Source of the DNA: Glycomyces salinus
GTDB taxonomy: Bacteria > Actinomycetota > Actinomycetes > Mycobacteriales > Micromonosporaceae
Length of the DNA stretch: 64,000 nucleotides
Assembly: GCF_016428645.1 (NCBI RefSeq)
Contig: NZ_JAELXW010000014.1
Location: 1-64,000 of the forward strand
Reading direction: 5' to 3'
Position 1 is the first letter of the stretch. The number at the start of each line of letters is the position of its first letter. A program made the translations under genes and the position numbers. The notes beneath the pieces were generated by a model, which did not search any database, was not told the DNA's origin, and was given only the letters and a program-made list of their open reading frames with translations. This document shows, piece by piece, positions 44,317-52,633 of this stretch.

Positions 44317-44450
44317 GGCGTCCTCCTTCGGTCCCGGTCGTCCTTCGTTGCAGGTAGTGACGGATCGACTGTAGCCGATCTTCGGAAAACCCGCCCAACC
44401 GGCTTTCGTGGCGGACCGAGCGTCGAGTTGTGGACTCCCGTGAGTCTGCA

Positions 44451-44511
44451 TTGACATCGGTCCATGAATGGCCGTAGCATGTCCTGCATGATGGACCGAA
44501 AACCTTTTCGG
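44451..44511 (+). promoter_or_regulatory. Promoter and operator of the multidomain glycosidase gene
   Basis: TTGACA (44451-44456) and TAGCAT (44475-44480) are 18 bp apart, close to consensus. A palindrome CCGAAAACCTTTTCGG (44496-44511; arms CCGAAAA/TTTTCGG) lies about 10 bp after the predicted start point. The same core recurs at 49363-49376. Position downstream of the promoter implies repression. Confidence 0.75.
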
Positions 44512-44571
44512 TAGTTTTCGGTTCGCGATCCCACCCTTCCGAATGACCAGCAAATCCCTCGGAGGCACGCC

Positions 44572-47500
44572 ATGGCGCACCGTCGACCGTCATCGAACCC
44601 CTCGACCACCGGAGGAACACCCCGCATGAACCTGCCGATCTCCCGCCGAACCGCGCTCCGCCTGGGAATCCTGGCCGGGGCCGCTCCGGCCTTCTCCGCA
44701 ATCGCCGCCACCGGGACCGGGCCCCGCCTCGCGTCGGCGCAGCAGACCATCGGCTATCCCGTGTTCGGTGGTGGTGACGCCGTTCCGTCCGAGCCGGTCG
44801 CGTACGTCGTGGACGGGATGATGGAGTCGATGTTCGAGGCCGAGTCCGGTGGCACTGATTTCTGGATAGACCGGTTGCTGGCCCGCGAGGGCGCTGATCC
44901 GGCGGGGGACTGGTTGATGTCCCGCGGCCGGGCCCTGTTGATGCGGGTCCACGACCCGGAGGTGATCGGGTTCGGCGGCCAGTCGGCCTACTACGACCCG
45001 ACGTTCGACCGGTTCAGCAACCGCGACGGCTTCGCGATCACGCTGGGCGACCTGACCTTCAGCGAGGACACCAGTCGGCGGCGGCAGTGCCCGAGCCACT
45101 GGAGGAGTGTCCACACCGGCGGCGGGGACTTGTCGGTCACCGTCCAGAAATTCATCACCCACAACAACGTCGCGGTCGCGAACGTAACCGTGACCAACCA
45201 CGGCGGCGCCGCGACGACGGTCCCGGTCACCGTGGCCTCGGATTTCGCGTGGCAGGCCGACGGCGACGAGCTGACCGGGGTCCTGGACATGCAGAACTCG
45301 CGCGGCCAGCGCCTGACGACGGTCTTCCCGCGCCTGTCCGGCACCGGCCTGACCCCGGTGGACGGGAGCCTGACCGGGGAGATCTCGCTCGGCGCGGGGG
45401 AGTCGGTCACGGTCAAGGTCCAGTTGGGGATGGTCACCGACGAGATCGCGGAGTCGCGCGGCGAGTACGACCGGGTGCGCCAGTCCGGGCCCGAGACGGC
45501 GTTCGCTGATCATGTGCGGGCGTATAACCGGTGGTGGGCCGAGAACCTGCCCTATTTCGATCTGCCGGACGGGGCGTTGAAGAAGTTCGTGTACTACCGG
45601 TGGTGGCTGATGCGGTTCAACCACCTGGACGCCGATATCCCGGGCAATGATTTCCAGTTCCCGACCTCGATCGAGGGCGTCACCGGCTACAACAACGCGA
45701 TCGCGTTGACCGTGCCGATGTTCATCGACGACCTGAAATACCTGCGGGACCCGGTGTACGCCTTCGGCCCCTGGGTCTCCACCGGGGAGTCTTCGGCCGG
45801 GGGCCGGTTCATGGACAATCCCGGGGATCCTGAGAACTGGTCGAACTCCTACACCCAGTACATCGCCGAGGCGGCGTGGCGGTCCTACCAGGTCCACGGC
45901 GGCCAGACCCCGATCGCGGGCAATCTGGCCCGCTACGCCGAAGGCGACGTCAAAGGCCAGCTCGCCACCTTCGACACCGACGGCAACCGGCTGATCGAGT
46001 ACGATTGGGGCGCGATGACCGGCAACGACGCCGACGCGGTCTCCTTCCACTGGCGCTCGGACAACCTCGACCGGGCCGAGTCGGCCTACCAGTACTCCGG
46101 GGCCCTCGCTGCGGCCGCAGCCTACGACCTGCTCGGCGACAGCGCGAAGGCGACCGAAATGCGCGATATCGCCGACGCCATCGCGGCAGCGATCACCGGT
46201 GTGCTGTGGAACCCGGACCGGGCCCTGTTCGAGCACGTCCACGTCGACTCCGGCGACCATGTGCCGTGGAAGGAGATCAACAACTACTACCCGTTCAGCG
46301 TCGGCGCGGTGCCCAACGAGGCCCCATACACCGAGGCGCTGCGGCTGTTCGCCGATCCGGCCGAGTACCCGCTGTTCCCGTTCTACACGGCCAACCAGGT
46401 CGACAAGCAGGCAGCAGCCGAGCAGGGGAACCCGGGGTCGAACAACTTCTCCCAGATCAACTCCACCGTCCAGTTCCGGCTGTTCTCATCGGTGCTGCGC
46501 CGCTACGACACCGACGCGGTCGGGCCTGAGGACTACAAGAAGCTGCTGTATTGGAACGCCTGGGCGCATTTCATCGACGGCGATGTGGCCTGGCCGGACG
46601 CGAACGAGTTCTGGGCCGACTGGAACCCGAGCACCGGCCGGATCGATTACCGGTCGTGGATCCACCACACGATCCTGGGCTCCGGCATTTGGACGATCGT
46701 CGAGGACGCCATGGGCCTGCGGCCCCGCTCGGATCGGAAGGTCGAGCTGTGGCCGATCGATATCGGTTGGGATCACTTCAGCGTGGCCGGGCTCCGCTAC
46801 CGGGACTCCGACCTCTCGATCACCTGGGTCGCCCCCGGCACCGACAACCCGTACCCGGATGTCCCCGAAGGCTATTCGGTGTTCATCAACGGCGACCACG
46901 CCTTCACTCTCGACAGCCTCGCACCAGCCGTGTTCGACCCGCGCAACGGGAAAGTCGAGCTGACCGGAGGCACCGGGGAGGTCCTCTACAGCCACCCCAT
47001 ACCGAAACTGTCGGCCCCCGAACAGGTCGAGCACACCGGCCGAGTCGTCGACATCTTCGCCAAGGCCGGGGTCGACCTGCTCTCCGACGCCGAGAACGTC
47101 GCCTTGGGCGCGTCCGTCGCGGCCTCCCACACCGCCGAAGGCAGCAGCGCCGACGCCGCGGTCAACGGCACCACCATCAACGAACCGTTCTGGAGCGCCG
47201 CCGGGTCCGGCAACTCCACCGACTGGTTCGAGATCGATCTCGGCCGCAAGAAGTGGGTCGACGAGGTCCGGCTCTACTTCTACCGCGACCGCCTGGACGG
47301 CGGCCACCTGGAGCCCGCCTCCTACCGCGTTCAGTACGACGACAGAGGCGACTGGGTCGACGTTCCCGGGCCGACCAAGACCCCGGCGATCCCGCGCGCC
47401 AACTACAACCGCGTCCAGTTCGCGAAGGTCCGGACCGACCGGCTGCGCGTGATCCTGCGCCACCAGTCCGGATACACCACCGGCCTGAAGGAGTTCCAAG

Positions 47501-48744
47501 CCTTCCGCACCAAGGACACTCCCTCTCCGGCCGACAACGTCGCACCCTATGTCGTGGCCCGACACGACTCGTCGTTCAGCAGCCCGCTTCAGGCGCGGCC
47601 GACCGGGACGGTCAAGGACGACGCGCTCCCGCTCGACGGCGAACTGACCAGCACCTGGCGCGCGGTCGACGGCCCCGGCTCGGTCGTGTTCGAGGATGCC
47701 GCCGCGGCCACCACCGTCGCCACCTTCACCGAACCCGGCGAGTACATCCTCGAACTGACCGCCACGGACGGTGAACTCGAATCGGCCTCCACGGTCGCCC
47801 TGACCGTCGCCGAGCCCGACGACCGCGCCAACGTCGCCCCCTCGGCCGAGCCGACCGCCTCTTACACCTCCTCGTGGGAGAACGTCACCGCCGTCAACGA
47901 CGGCATCGAGCCGTCCACCTCCAACGACGGCGCCAACCCCCGCTGGGGCACCTGGCCCGAGGAAGGCGAGCAGTGGGTCCAGCTCACCTGGGACGACCCG
48001 GTGCGCGTCGCCGAGTCCGACATGTACTTCTTCGACGACGGCGGCGGAGTCAGGGTCCCCGCCTCCTGGCGGATCCAGTACCTGGACGGCGAGAACTGGA
48101 CCGACGTGAACGCCAGCGGCACCTACGGAACCGCTCCCGACCAGTACAACAGCGTCGCCTTCACCGCCGTCACCACCACCGCGCTCCGCGCCGTGCTCCA
48201 AAGCGGCGAGGCCAGCGTCGGCATCCTCGAATGGAAGGTCTTCGCCGAGGTCCCCGAGACCGTCCGCCACGTCCACCAGCCGACCGAGGCCGGGACCGTC
48301 CCAGAACTGCCCGCAACCGTCACCGGCGTCTACGCCGACGGCTCCCGGGCCGAGCTCGCGGTCGTCTGGGAGGAGATCGCCGAGGACGACGTCTCCGAAC
48401 CGGCCACCACCATCGAAGTGAGCGGCCTGGTCACCGGGCTCGCGCTCGCCGCGAGCGCCACCGTCCACGTCCGACTCACCGACGAAGTCGAGGTCACCGC
48501 CATCGAGACCGAGGAGGTCACCACCGTCGCCGGGACCGCCCCGCAATTGCCCGGCACCGTCACCGCCGTCTTCAACGACGGCTCGAAGGACAACGTCACC
48601 ACCGCGGTCGCCTGGGCCGACATCGACCCGGCCGAATACGCCGAACCCGGCGAATTCACCGTCGCCGGCTCGGTCGAGGGCACCTCCCTCGAAGCCGAGG
48701 CCGCCGTGACCGTCATCGAATCCGAGTCAACTACCGCCGGTTGA
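44572..48744 (+). CDS. Secreted multidomain glycoside hydrolase-like protein
   Basis: 1390 residues. A twin-arginine signal (ISRRTALRLGILAGAAPAF) indicates folded export. Region about 60-820 resembles an (alpha/alpha)6 barrel of the MGH1/GH63-like type: FWIDRLLAREG, WWAENLPYFDLPD, FVYYRWWLMRFNHLD, FIDDLKYLRDPVYAFG, WSNSYTQYIAEAAWRSYQVH, GNDADAVSFHW. Then a discoidin (F5/8) module (about 840-980), a PKD/Ig-like module (986-1081), a second discoidin-like module (1086-1225) and two Big_4 Ig modules (1225-1383). Two starts have good ribosome sites: ATG 44572 (GGAGG, 6-bp spacing) and ATG 44626. The last six codons lie in mobile-element DNA. The CAZy family is not certain. Confidence 0.85.
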   Translation: MAHRRPSSNPSTTGGTPRMNLPISRRTALRLGILAGAAPAFSAIAATGTGPRLASAQQTIGYPVFGGGDAVPSEPVAYVVDGMMESMFEAESGGTDFWIDRLLAREGADPAGDWLMSRGRALLMRVHDPEVIGFGGQSAYYDPTFDRFSNRDGFAITLGDLTFSEDTSRRRQCPSHWRSVHTGGGDLSVTVQKFITHNNVAVANVTVTNHGGAATTVPVTVASDFAWQADGDELTGVLDMQNSRGQRLTTVFPRLSGTGLTPVDGSLTGEISLGAGESVTVKVQLGMVTDEIAESRGEYDRVRQSGPETAFADHVRAYNRWWAENLPYFDLPDGALKKFVYYRWWLMRFNHLDADIPGNDFQFPTSIEGVTGYNNAIALTVPMFIDDLKYLRDPVYAFGPWVSTGESSAGGRFMDNPGDPENWSNSYTQYIAEAAWRSYQVHGGQTPIAGNLARYAEGDVKGQLATFDTDGNRLIEYDWGAMTGNDADAVSFHWRSDNLDRAESAYQYSGALAAAAAYDLLGDSAKATEMRDIADAIAAAITGVLWNPDRALFEHVHVDSGDHVPWKEINNYYPFSVGAVPNEAPYTEALRLFADPAEYPLFPFYTANQVDKQAAAEQGNPGSNNFSQINSTVQFRLFSSVLRRYDTDAVGPEDYKKLLYWNAWAHFIDGDVAWPDANEFWADWNPSTGRIDYRSWIHHTILGSGIWTIVEDAMGLRPRSDRKVELWPIDIGWDHFSVAGLRYRDSDLSITWVAPGTDNPYPDVPEGYSVFINGDHAFTLDSLAPAVFDPRNGKVELTGGTGEVLYSHPIPKLSAPEQVEHTGRVVDIFAKAGVDLLSDAENVALGASVAASHTAEGSSADAAVNGTTINEPFWSAAGSGNSTDWFEIDLGRKKWVDEVRLYFYRDRLDGGHLEPASYRVQYDDRGDWVDVPGPTKTPAIPRANYNRVQFAKVRTDRLRVILRHQSGYTTGLKEFQAFRTKDTPSPADNVAPYVVARHDSSFSSPLQARPTGTVKDDALPLDGELTSTWRAVDGPGSVVFEDAAAATTVATFTEPGEYILELTATDGELESASTVALTVAEPDDRANVAPSAEPTASYTSSWENVTAVNDGIEPSTSNDGANPRWGTWPEEGEQWVQLTWDDPVRVAESDMYFFDDGGGVRVPASWRIQYLDGENWTDVNASGTYGTAPDQYNSVAFTAVTTTALRAVLQSGEASVGILEWKVFAEVPETVRHVHQPTEAGTVPELPATVTGVYADGSRAELAVVWEEIAEDDVSEPATTIEVSGLVTGLALAASATVHVRLTDEVEVTAIETEEVTTVAGTAPQLPGTVTAVFNDGSKDNVTTAVAWADIDPAEYAEPGEFTVAGSVEGTSLEAEAAVTVIESESTTAG

Positions 48745-48754
48745 TGCCGGTGGT
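48726..48754 (-). repeat. Right-end signature of a degraded tnpB element
   Basis: On the minus strand a hairpin ACCACCGG/CCGGCGGT (48754-48747 with 48740-48733, one mismatch) is followed two bases later by TTGAC (48730-48726). The intact element at 29091 has the same layout: hairpin, 3 bases, TTGAC. The TGA stop of the upstream glycosidase gene (48742-48744) falls in the hairpin loop. Confidence 0.6.
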
Positions 48755-49059
48755 TTGTCGCTCGTGCCCGCCGCTGGCTGCGGCGTATCGGCGACAATAG
48801 GCTGGTTGACAACAGCCCAGGTCATGCGTGCGCGGTCTCGGACGTTGACCGCGGCTACCTGGTCGGCGGCTCCAGCGAGTCCGCAGCCGCCACAGGCGAA
48901 ACCATCTCGATCGGGTCTATTGGCTTTCGTGGCGTGCCCGCAGAGCGGGCACCGTCGCGAGGTGTTGCGGGCATCCACGACCACAACCGGGACTCCGGCG
49001 AGTTTCGCCTTATAGGCGATGAACGCCTGGAGCTTAACCTGCACGACCTGCTTGCCCAT
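48727..49059 (-). pseudogene. tnpB: TnpB C-terminal remnant
   Basis: About 110 codons match the C-terminal third of IS605 OrfB: QAFIAYKAKLAGVPVVVVDA, RNTSRRCPLCGHATKANRPD, FACGGCGLAGAADQVAAVNV. The zinc ribbon (CPLCG...CGGCG) survives. The RuvC Asp appears as AADQVAAVNV, with Asp kept but the ADRNAAxNI motif changed. The first two-thirds, with the other catalytic residues, is absent, so it is non-functional. The stop codon overlaps the right-end TTGAC. It is about 50-60 percent similar by eye to the intact TnpB over this part, so it came from a different element. Confidence 0.8.
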
Positions 49060-49082
49060 GCCTGCAACGATAGAAGTCGGGT

Positions 49083-49250
49083 ATGACAACAACACCGCGA
49101 CACTCGAAGGTGGGACTCGTGCTCGCTGGGGCAATGCCCCGAACACTCCAGGCGTTGACCGCGATCGGTGTGCAGGCTCAATGCAACCAATGTGGAGGCA
49201 TCTGCGTCGCCGGCCGCTGCCCACTGTACTGGCACCGGCCGTCAGGCTGA
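49083..49250 (+). CDS. Possible small Cys-rich ORF (55 residues), unverified
   Basis: An ATG frame just outside the tnpB remnant encodes 55 residues with a clustered Cys motif, CNQCGGICVAGRC (C-x2-C-x3-C-x4-C). No good ribosome site is seen and third-position G/C is about 70 percent, well below the neighbours, so it is either recently acquired or not coding. No signal peptide. I know no family for it. Confidence 0.25.
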   Translation: MTTTPRHSKVGLVLAGAMPRTLQALTAIGVQAQCNQCGGICVAGRCPLYWHRPSG

Positions 49251-49331
49251 GTCGATACCGCCCTGACCATAGATTTCTGGCGCCAGGGGTGCGTTGAGGC
49301 GATCGAGACGAAAATGATGCGGGTGGCCTGG

Positions 49332-49378
49332 TTGACAGCGAGTGATCTACGTCTTATGGTTTCCGAAAACCTTTTCTG
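49332..49378 (+). promoter_or_regulatory. Promoter and operator of the binding-protein/permease/GH127 operon
   Basis: TTGACA (49332-49337) and TATGGT (49355-49360) are 17 bp apart. The operator core CCGAAAACCTTTTC (49363-49376) sits on the predicted start point and matches 14 of 16 bases of the site at 44496-44511. The match identifies one regulon under the LacI protein at 43288-44316. Confidence 0.78.
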
Positions 49379-49448
49379 ATTTTTCGGATTGGATGTCCCC
49401 GACAACCGCAGTCAGCATCAACCCCTCTGCGTCAAAGGAGACGAGACA

Positions 49449-50747
49449 GTGACACGAAGCCCTTCAACCGGACCGCGGCGACACCTCGCCGCGGTCGCGG
49501 CCGGTTGCGCCGCACTACTACTCCTGGCCAGCGCATGCGGCGGTGACGGCGGCGGCTCGGACGTCGACGCGAACGTCGAAGGCGTCGACGACGGCACCAC
49601 CCTGACGATGTGGACCCGCGCGGCCACCGAGGCGCAGTCCCAGGCCCTGGTCGACGAGTACAACGCCACTCACGAGAACCAGGTGGAGCTCACCGTCATC
49701 CCCACCGACGACTACCAGACCCGCGTCGGCACCGCGGCCGGGAACCAGGAGCTGCCGGACATGCTCTCCATGGACGTGGTCTTCGCGCCCCGCTTCACCC
49801 ACGCCGGAGCCTTCGCGGACCTCACCGAGTACATCGACGCGCTCGACTTCGCCGACGACCTGGCGCCCTCGCACATCGAGGTCGCCACCGTCGACGACCG
49901 CAAGTACATGGTGCCGCACACGCTCGACCTGTCGGTCCTCTTCTACAACAAGGACCTCTACCGCGAGGCCGGGCTCGATCCCGAGCAGCCCCCGACCACA
50001 CTCGCGGAATTCGCCGAGCACGCCCGCGCCGTGGGCGAGCTCGGCGACGACACCTACGGCACCTTCTTCGGCGGCAACTGCGGCGGCTGCTACGTCTTCA
50101 CCTGGTGGCCGAGCCTGTGGGCCGAGGGCGCCGAGGTCATGAACGAGGACGGCACCGAGTCGCTCCTGGCCTCCCCGGAGGCCCAGGAGGTGTACCAGAC
50201 CTGGAAGGGCCTGGTCGACGACGGCGCCGTCGCCCCCGGCTACGAAGAGGAGACCGGAACCACCTGGGTCTCCTACTTCCCCGAGGGCAACATCGGCGTG
50301 ATGCCGATGCCCTCGACCATGCTCGGGCTCATGCCCGAGGACATGGACATCGGCGTCGCCCCCATCCCCGGCCTGACCGGCGGCGAGTCCACCTTCGTCG
50401 GCGGCGACAGCATCGGCATCAGTTCCAACTCCGAGAACCGCAACCAGGCATGGGACTTCATCCGCTGGACCCTCGAGGACGAGACCCAGATCCAGGTCCT
50501 GGCCCAGAACGCCGACGTCATGGCCCGCCCGGACCTGGCCGAGAACGAGTACACGCAGGACGACCCGCGCGCGGTGCTGATGAACCAGCTCGTCGAGGTC
50601 GGCCGGACCCCGTACTCGCTGAACTTCGGTCAGACCTTCAACGACCCGCAGGGGCCCTGGCTCCCGCTCGTCCGTGAGGCGGTATTCGGTTCCGGGGACG
50701 GACTCGAAGATCTCAATCAGGCCATAACCGACTCACTCGGCAGTTGA
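49449..50747 (+). CDS. ABC sugar transporter substrate-binding lipoprotein
   Basis: 432 residues from a GTG with an AAAGGAG site. Lipoprotein signal: HLAAVAAGCAALLLLASACG with the acylated Cys at about residue 34. Body is an SBP_bac_1 type-I/II sugar binder: TLTMWTRAATEAQSQALVDE, TAAGNQELPDMLSMDVVFAP, VPHTLDLSVLFYNKDLYREA, EEETGTTWVSYFPEGNIGVM. Aromatic residues (WTR, WWPSLW, TWVSYF) suit sugar stacking. It captures the oligosaccharide released by the secreted glycosidase and hands it to the permeases. Confidence 0.94.
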   Translation: MTRSPSTGPRRHLAAVAAGCAALLLLASACGGDGGGSDVDANVEGVDDGTTLTMWTRAATEAQSQALVDEYNATHENQVELTVIPTDDYQTRVGTAAGNQELPDMLSMDVVFAPRFTHAGAFADLTEYIDALDFADDLAPSHIEVATVDDRKYMVPHTLDLSVLFYNKDLYREAGLDPEQPPTTLAEFAEHARAVGELGDDTYGTFFGGNCGGCYVFTWWPSLWAEGAEVMNEDGTESLLASPEAQEVYQTWKGLVDDGAVAPGYEEETGTTWVSYFPEGNIGVMPMPSTMLGLMPEDMDIGVAPIPGLTGGESTFVGGDSIGISSNSENRNQAWDFIRWTLEDETQIQVLAQNADVMARPDLAENEYTQDDPRAVLMNQLVEVGRTPYSLNFGQTFNDPQGPWLPLVREAVFGSGDGLEDLNQAITDSLGS

Positions 50748-50757
50748 CCGAACCGTC

Positions 50758-50787
50758 GCGGATGCGGGCCCGCCGGCCCGCATCCGC
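50758..50787 (+). promoter_or_regulatory. Intercistronic hairpin between binding-protein and permease genes
   Basis: A perfect 12-bp stem (50758-50769 with 50776-50787) with a 6-nt loop starts 11 bp after the binding-protein stop in a 129-bp gap. Such hairpins protect the upstream mRNA or partly terminate, giving more binding protein than permease, as in malE-malF. The rest of the gap (50788-50876) shows only the permease ribosome site. Confidence 0.6.
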
Positions 50788-50876
50788 CTCGCCCGCGGGC
50801 CGGCTTCGACGATGCCGATCCACGGCTCGCGAGCCTCGCAGAGAGCGCTTGCGGGCCATAGACATGTGAGGTGCCA

Positions 50877-51809
50877 ATGACCAAGCAGACCGAGCGCCCG
50901 GAGGCGCTCGCTCCGCCCCGGTCCCCGGTCAGGAAGCGCTGGTGGCAGCGGCGCTCGGCCAAGGGAGCGCTCTATGCCCTGCCGGTCGCGGTGTTCGTGG
51001 CCGTGTTCTTCATCGCCCCGCTGTTCCTGGTCGGCCGGATGTCGGCCGCGGACTGGCAGCTGCTGACCGGCGACCAGGGAATCAACTTCCCCGAGAACTA
51101 CCAGTCGATCAACGACAACCCGCTGTTCTGGCCCGCGGTCGGCTTCACCCTGAAGTACACCGGCATCGTCGTGGCCGTCCTGCTCGCGCTGTCGCTGCTG
51201 ATGGCCCTGCTGGTCCAGGAGAAGCGCCGCGGCGTCGGATTCATCCGCACCGCCTACTTCCTGCCGACCACACTCGGGCTGGCCTCGGCCTCGCTGCTGT
51301 TCTGGGGCTTCTACAGCCCCCAGATCGGGCCGATCGACCAGATCCTGCAGGCGCTGGGCCTGACCGACGAACCGATCTCGTGGCTGGGCAGCCCCAACAT
51401 GGCCCTGTTCTCCACAGTGGTGCTCATCGTGTGGCGCTTCGCCGGCTTCTTCATGATCATCCTGCTGGTCGGGCTCCAGTCCATCCCAGGCGAGGTCTAC
51501 GAGGCCGCCCGCCAGGACGGGGCGAACCGCTGGCAGGCCTTCGTGCACATCACGCTGCCGCTGCTGCGGCCCTCGCTCGGGCTGGTGCTCATTCTCAGCG
51601 TCACCGGCTCCCTCCTGGCCTTCGACCAGTTCTTCATCCTCACCAAGGGCGGGCCCGACAACAGCACCGTCACGGTGGTGCAGCTGGTCTACCGCGAGGC
51701 GTTCCAGCGCTTCGACCTCGGTGCCGCGGCAGCCGTATCCGTGCTGATCCTGCTGGCACTGCTGATCCTCAACATCGCGCAGTTCCGCGCGCTCAGGAAG
51801 GCGGACTGA
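50877..51809 (+). CDS. ABC sugar transporter permease, MalF/UgpA type
   Basis: 310 residues; six membrane helices, first at ALYALPVAVFVAVFFIAPLF. EAA loop: EVYEAARQDGANRWQAFVHI (about 205-224). CUT1 family. Start at the ATG 50877 with a GAGGTG site. Its last base is shared with the next gene (TGATG). Needs an external MsiK-like ATPase because none is in the operon. Confidence 0.94.
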   Translation: MTKQTERPEALAPPRSPVRKRWWQRRSAKGALYALPVAVFVAVFFIAPLFLVGRMSAADWQLLTGDQGINFPENYQSINDNPLFWPAVGFTLKYTGIVVAVLLALSLLMALLVQEKRRGVGFIRTAYFLPTTLGLASASLLFWGFYSPQIGPIDQILQALGLTDEPISWLGSPNMALFSTVVLIVWRFAGFFMIILLVGLQSIPGEVYEAARQDGANRWQAFVHITLPLLRPSLGLVLILSVTGSLLAFDQFFILTKGGPDNSTVTVVQLVYREAFQRFDLGAAAAVSVLILLALLILNIAQFRALRKAD

Positions 51810-52633
51810 TGCAACGGACGAACGCACTCGGCCGGACCTCCTACTACGTTCTGGCCGGAGGACTGGCGATCCTGTTCCTGGTCCCGCTGATCTGGACCGG
51901 CTACGCCTCGGTGGCCCCGCAGGGCGCCACCGCCCAGCAGGACGGGTTCGGCTTCGGCAACTACCAGACCCTCATGGACTACAACGCCGGACTGCCCCGC
52001 TACCTGTGGAACAGCACCCTCGTCTCGGGCTTGACCGTGCTGTTCACGCTGGTGCTGTCCATGCTGGGCGGCTACGCGTTCGCCAGGTTCAAGTTCTGGG
52101 GCAAGGACACCCTGTTCCTGGTGACCATCGCGATCCTCATGGTGCCCTACAGCACCCTGCTGATCCCGCTCTACATCATGCTCGGCGACCTCGGCCTGCG
52201 CAACTCACTGCTGGGCCTGGCGATGGTGCTGACGCTCTACCAACTGCCGTTCGCGGTGTTCATGATGCGGATCTCCTTCGAGGCCATCCCGAAGGAGATC
52301 GAGGAGTCGGCGATGGTCGACGGCTGCGGCAGCTTCCGCGTCCTCACCCGCATCATGGTCTTCGGTGTCGCGCCCGGATTGATCACGGTCGGCTTGTTCT
52401 CGTTCCTGGCCGCTTGGAACGACTTCATCGCGCCCCTCATCCTCATCAGCGACGCCGAGAGCGCGCCGCTGCCGTTGGCAATCGCCACCCTGCGCCAGCA
52501 GTCGATGGGCTCCATCGACTTCGGCGCCACCCAGGCCGGCGTCGTCGTGATGGCCCTGCCGTGCCTGATCCTATTCGTTGCGCTGCAACGCCACTATGTC
52601 CGAGGATTCATGTCAGGAGCGATCAAAGGATGA
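51809..52633 (+). CDS. ABC sugar transporter permease, MalG/UgpE type
   Basis: 274 residues; first helix YVLAGGLAILFLVPLIWTGY; EAA loop EIEESAMVDGCGSFRVLTRI, with the Glu and Gly of the EAA---G motif kept. Ends VALQRHYVRGFMSGAIKG, the usual MalG tail that contacts the ATPase. Start overlaps the preceding stop by one base and its own stop overlaps the GH127 start by 4 bp (ATGA). Confidence 0.94.
   Translation: MQRTNALGRTSYYVLAGGLAILFLVPLIWTGYASVAPQGATAQQDGFGFGNYQTLMDYNAGLPRYLWNSTLVSGLTVLFTLVLSMLGGYAFARFKFWGKDTLFLVTIAILMVPYSTLLIPLYIMLGDLGLRNSLLGLAMVLTLYQLPFAVFMMRISFEAIPKEIEESAMVDGCGSFRVLTRIMVFGVAPGLITVGLFSFLAAWNDFIAPLILISDAESAPLPLAIATLRQQSMGSIDFGATQAGVVVMALPCLILFVALQRHYVRGFMSGAIKG

Noticed and set aside
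49418-49422. ATCAA (TTGAT on the minus strand) as the left flank of the degraded tnpB element
   Set aside because: That would place the operon promoter and its matched operator inside the element; the remnant more likely lost its left end by deletion.
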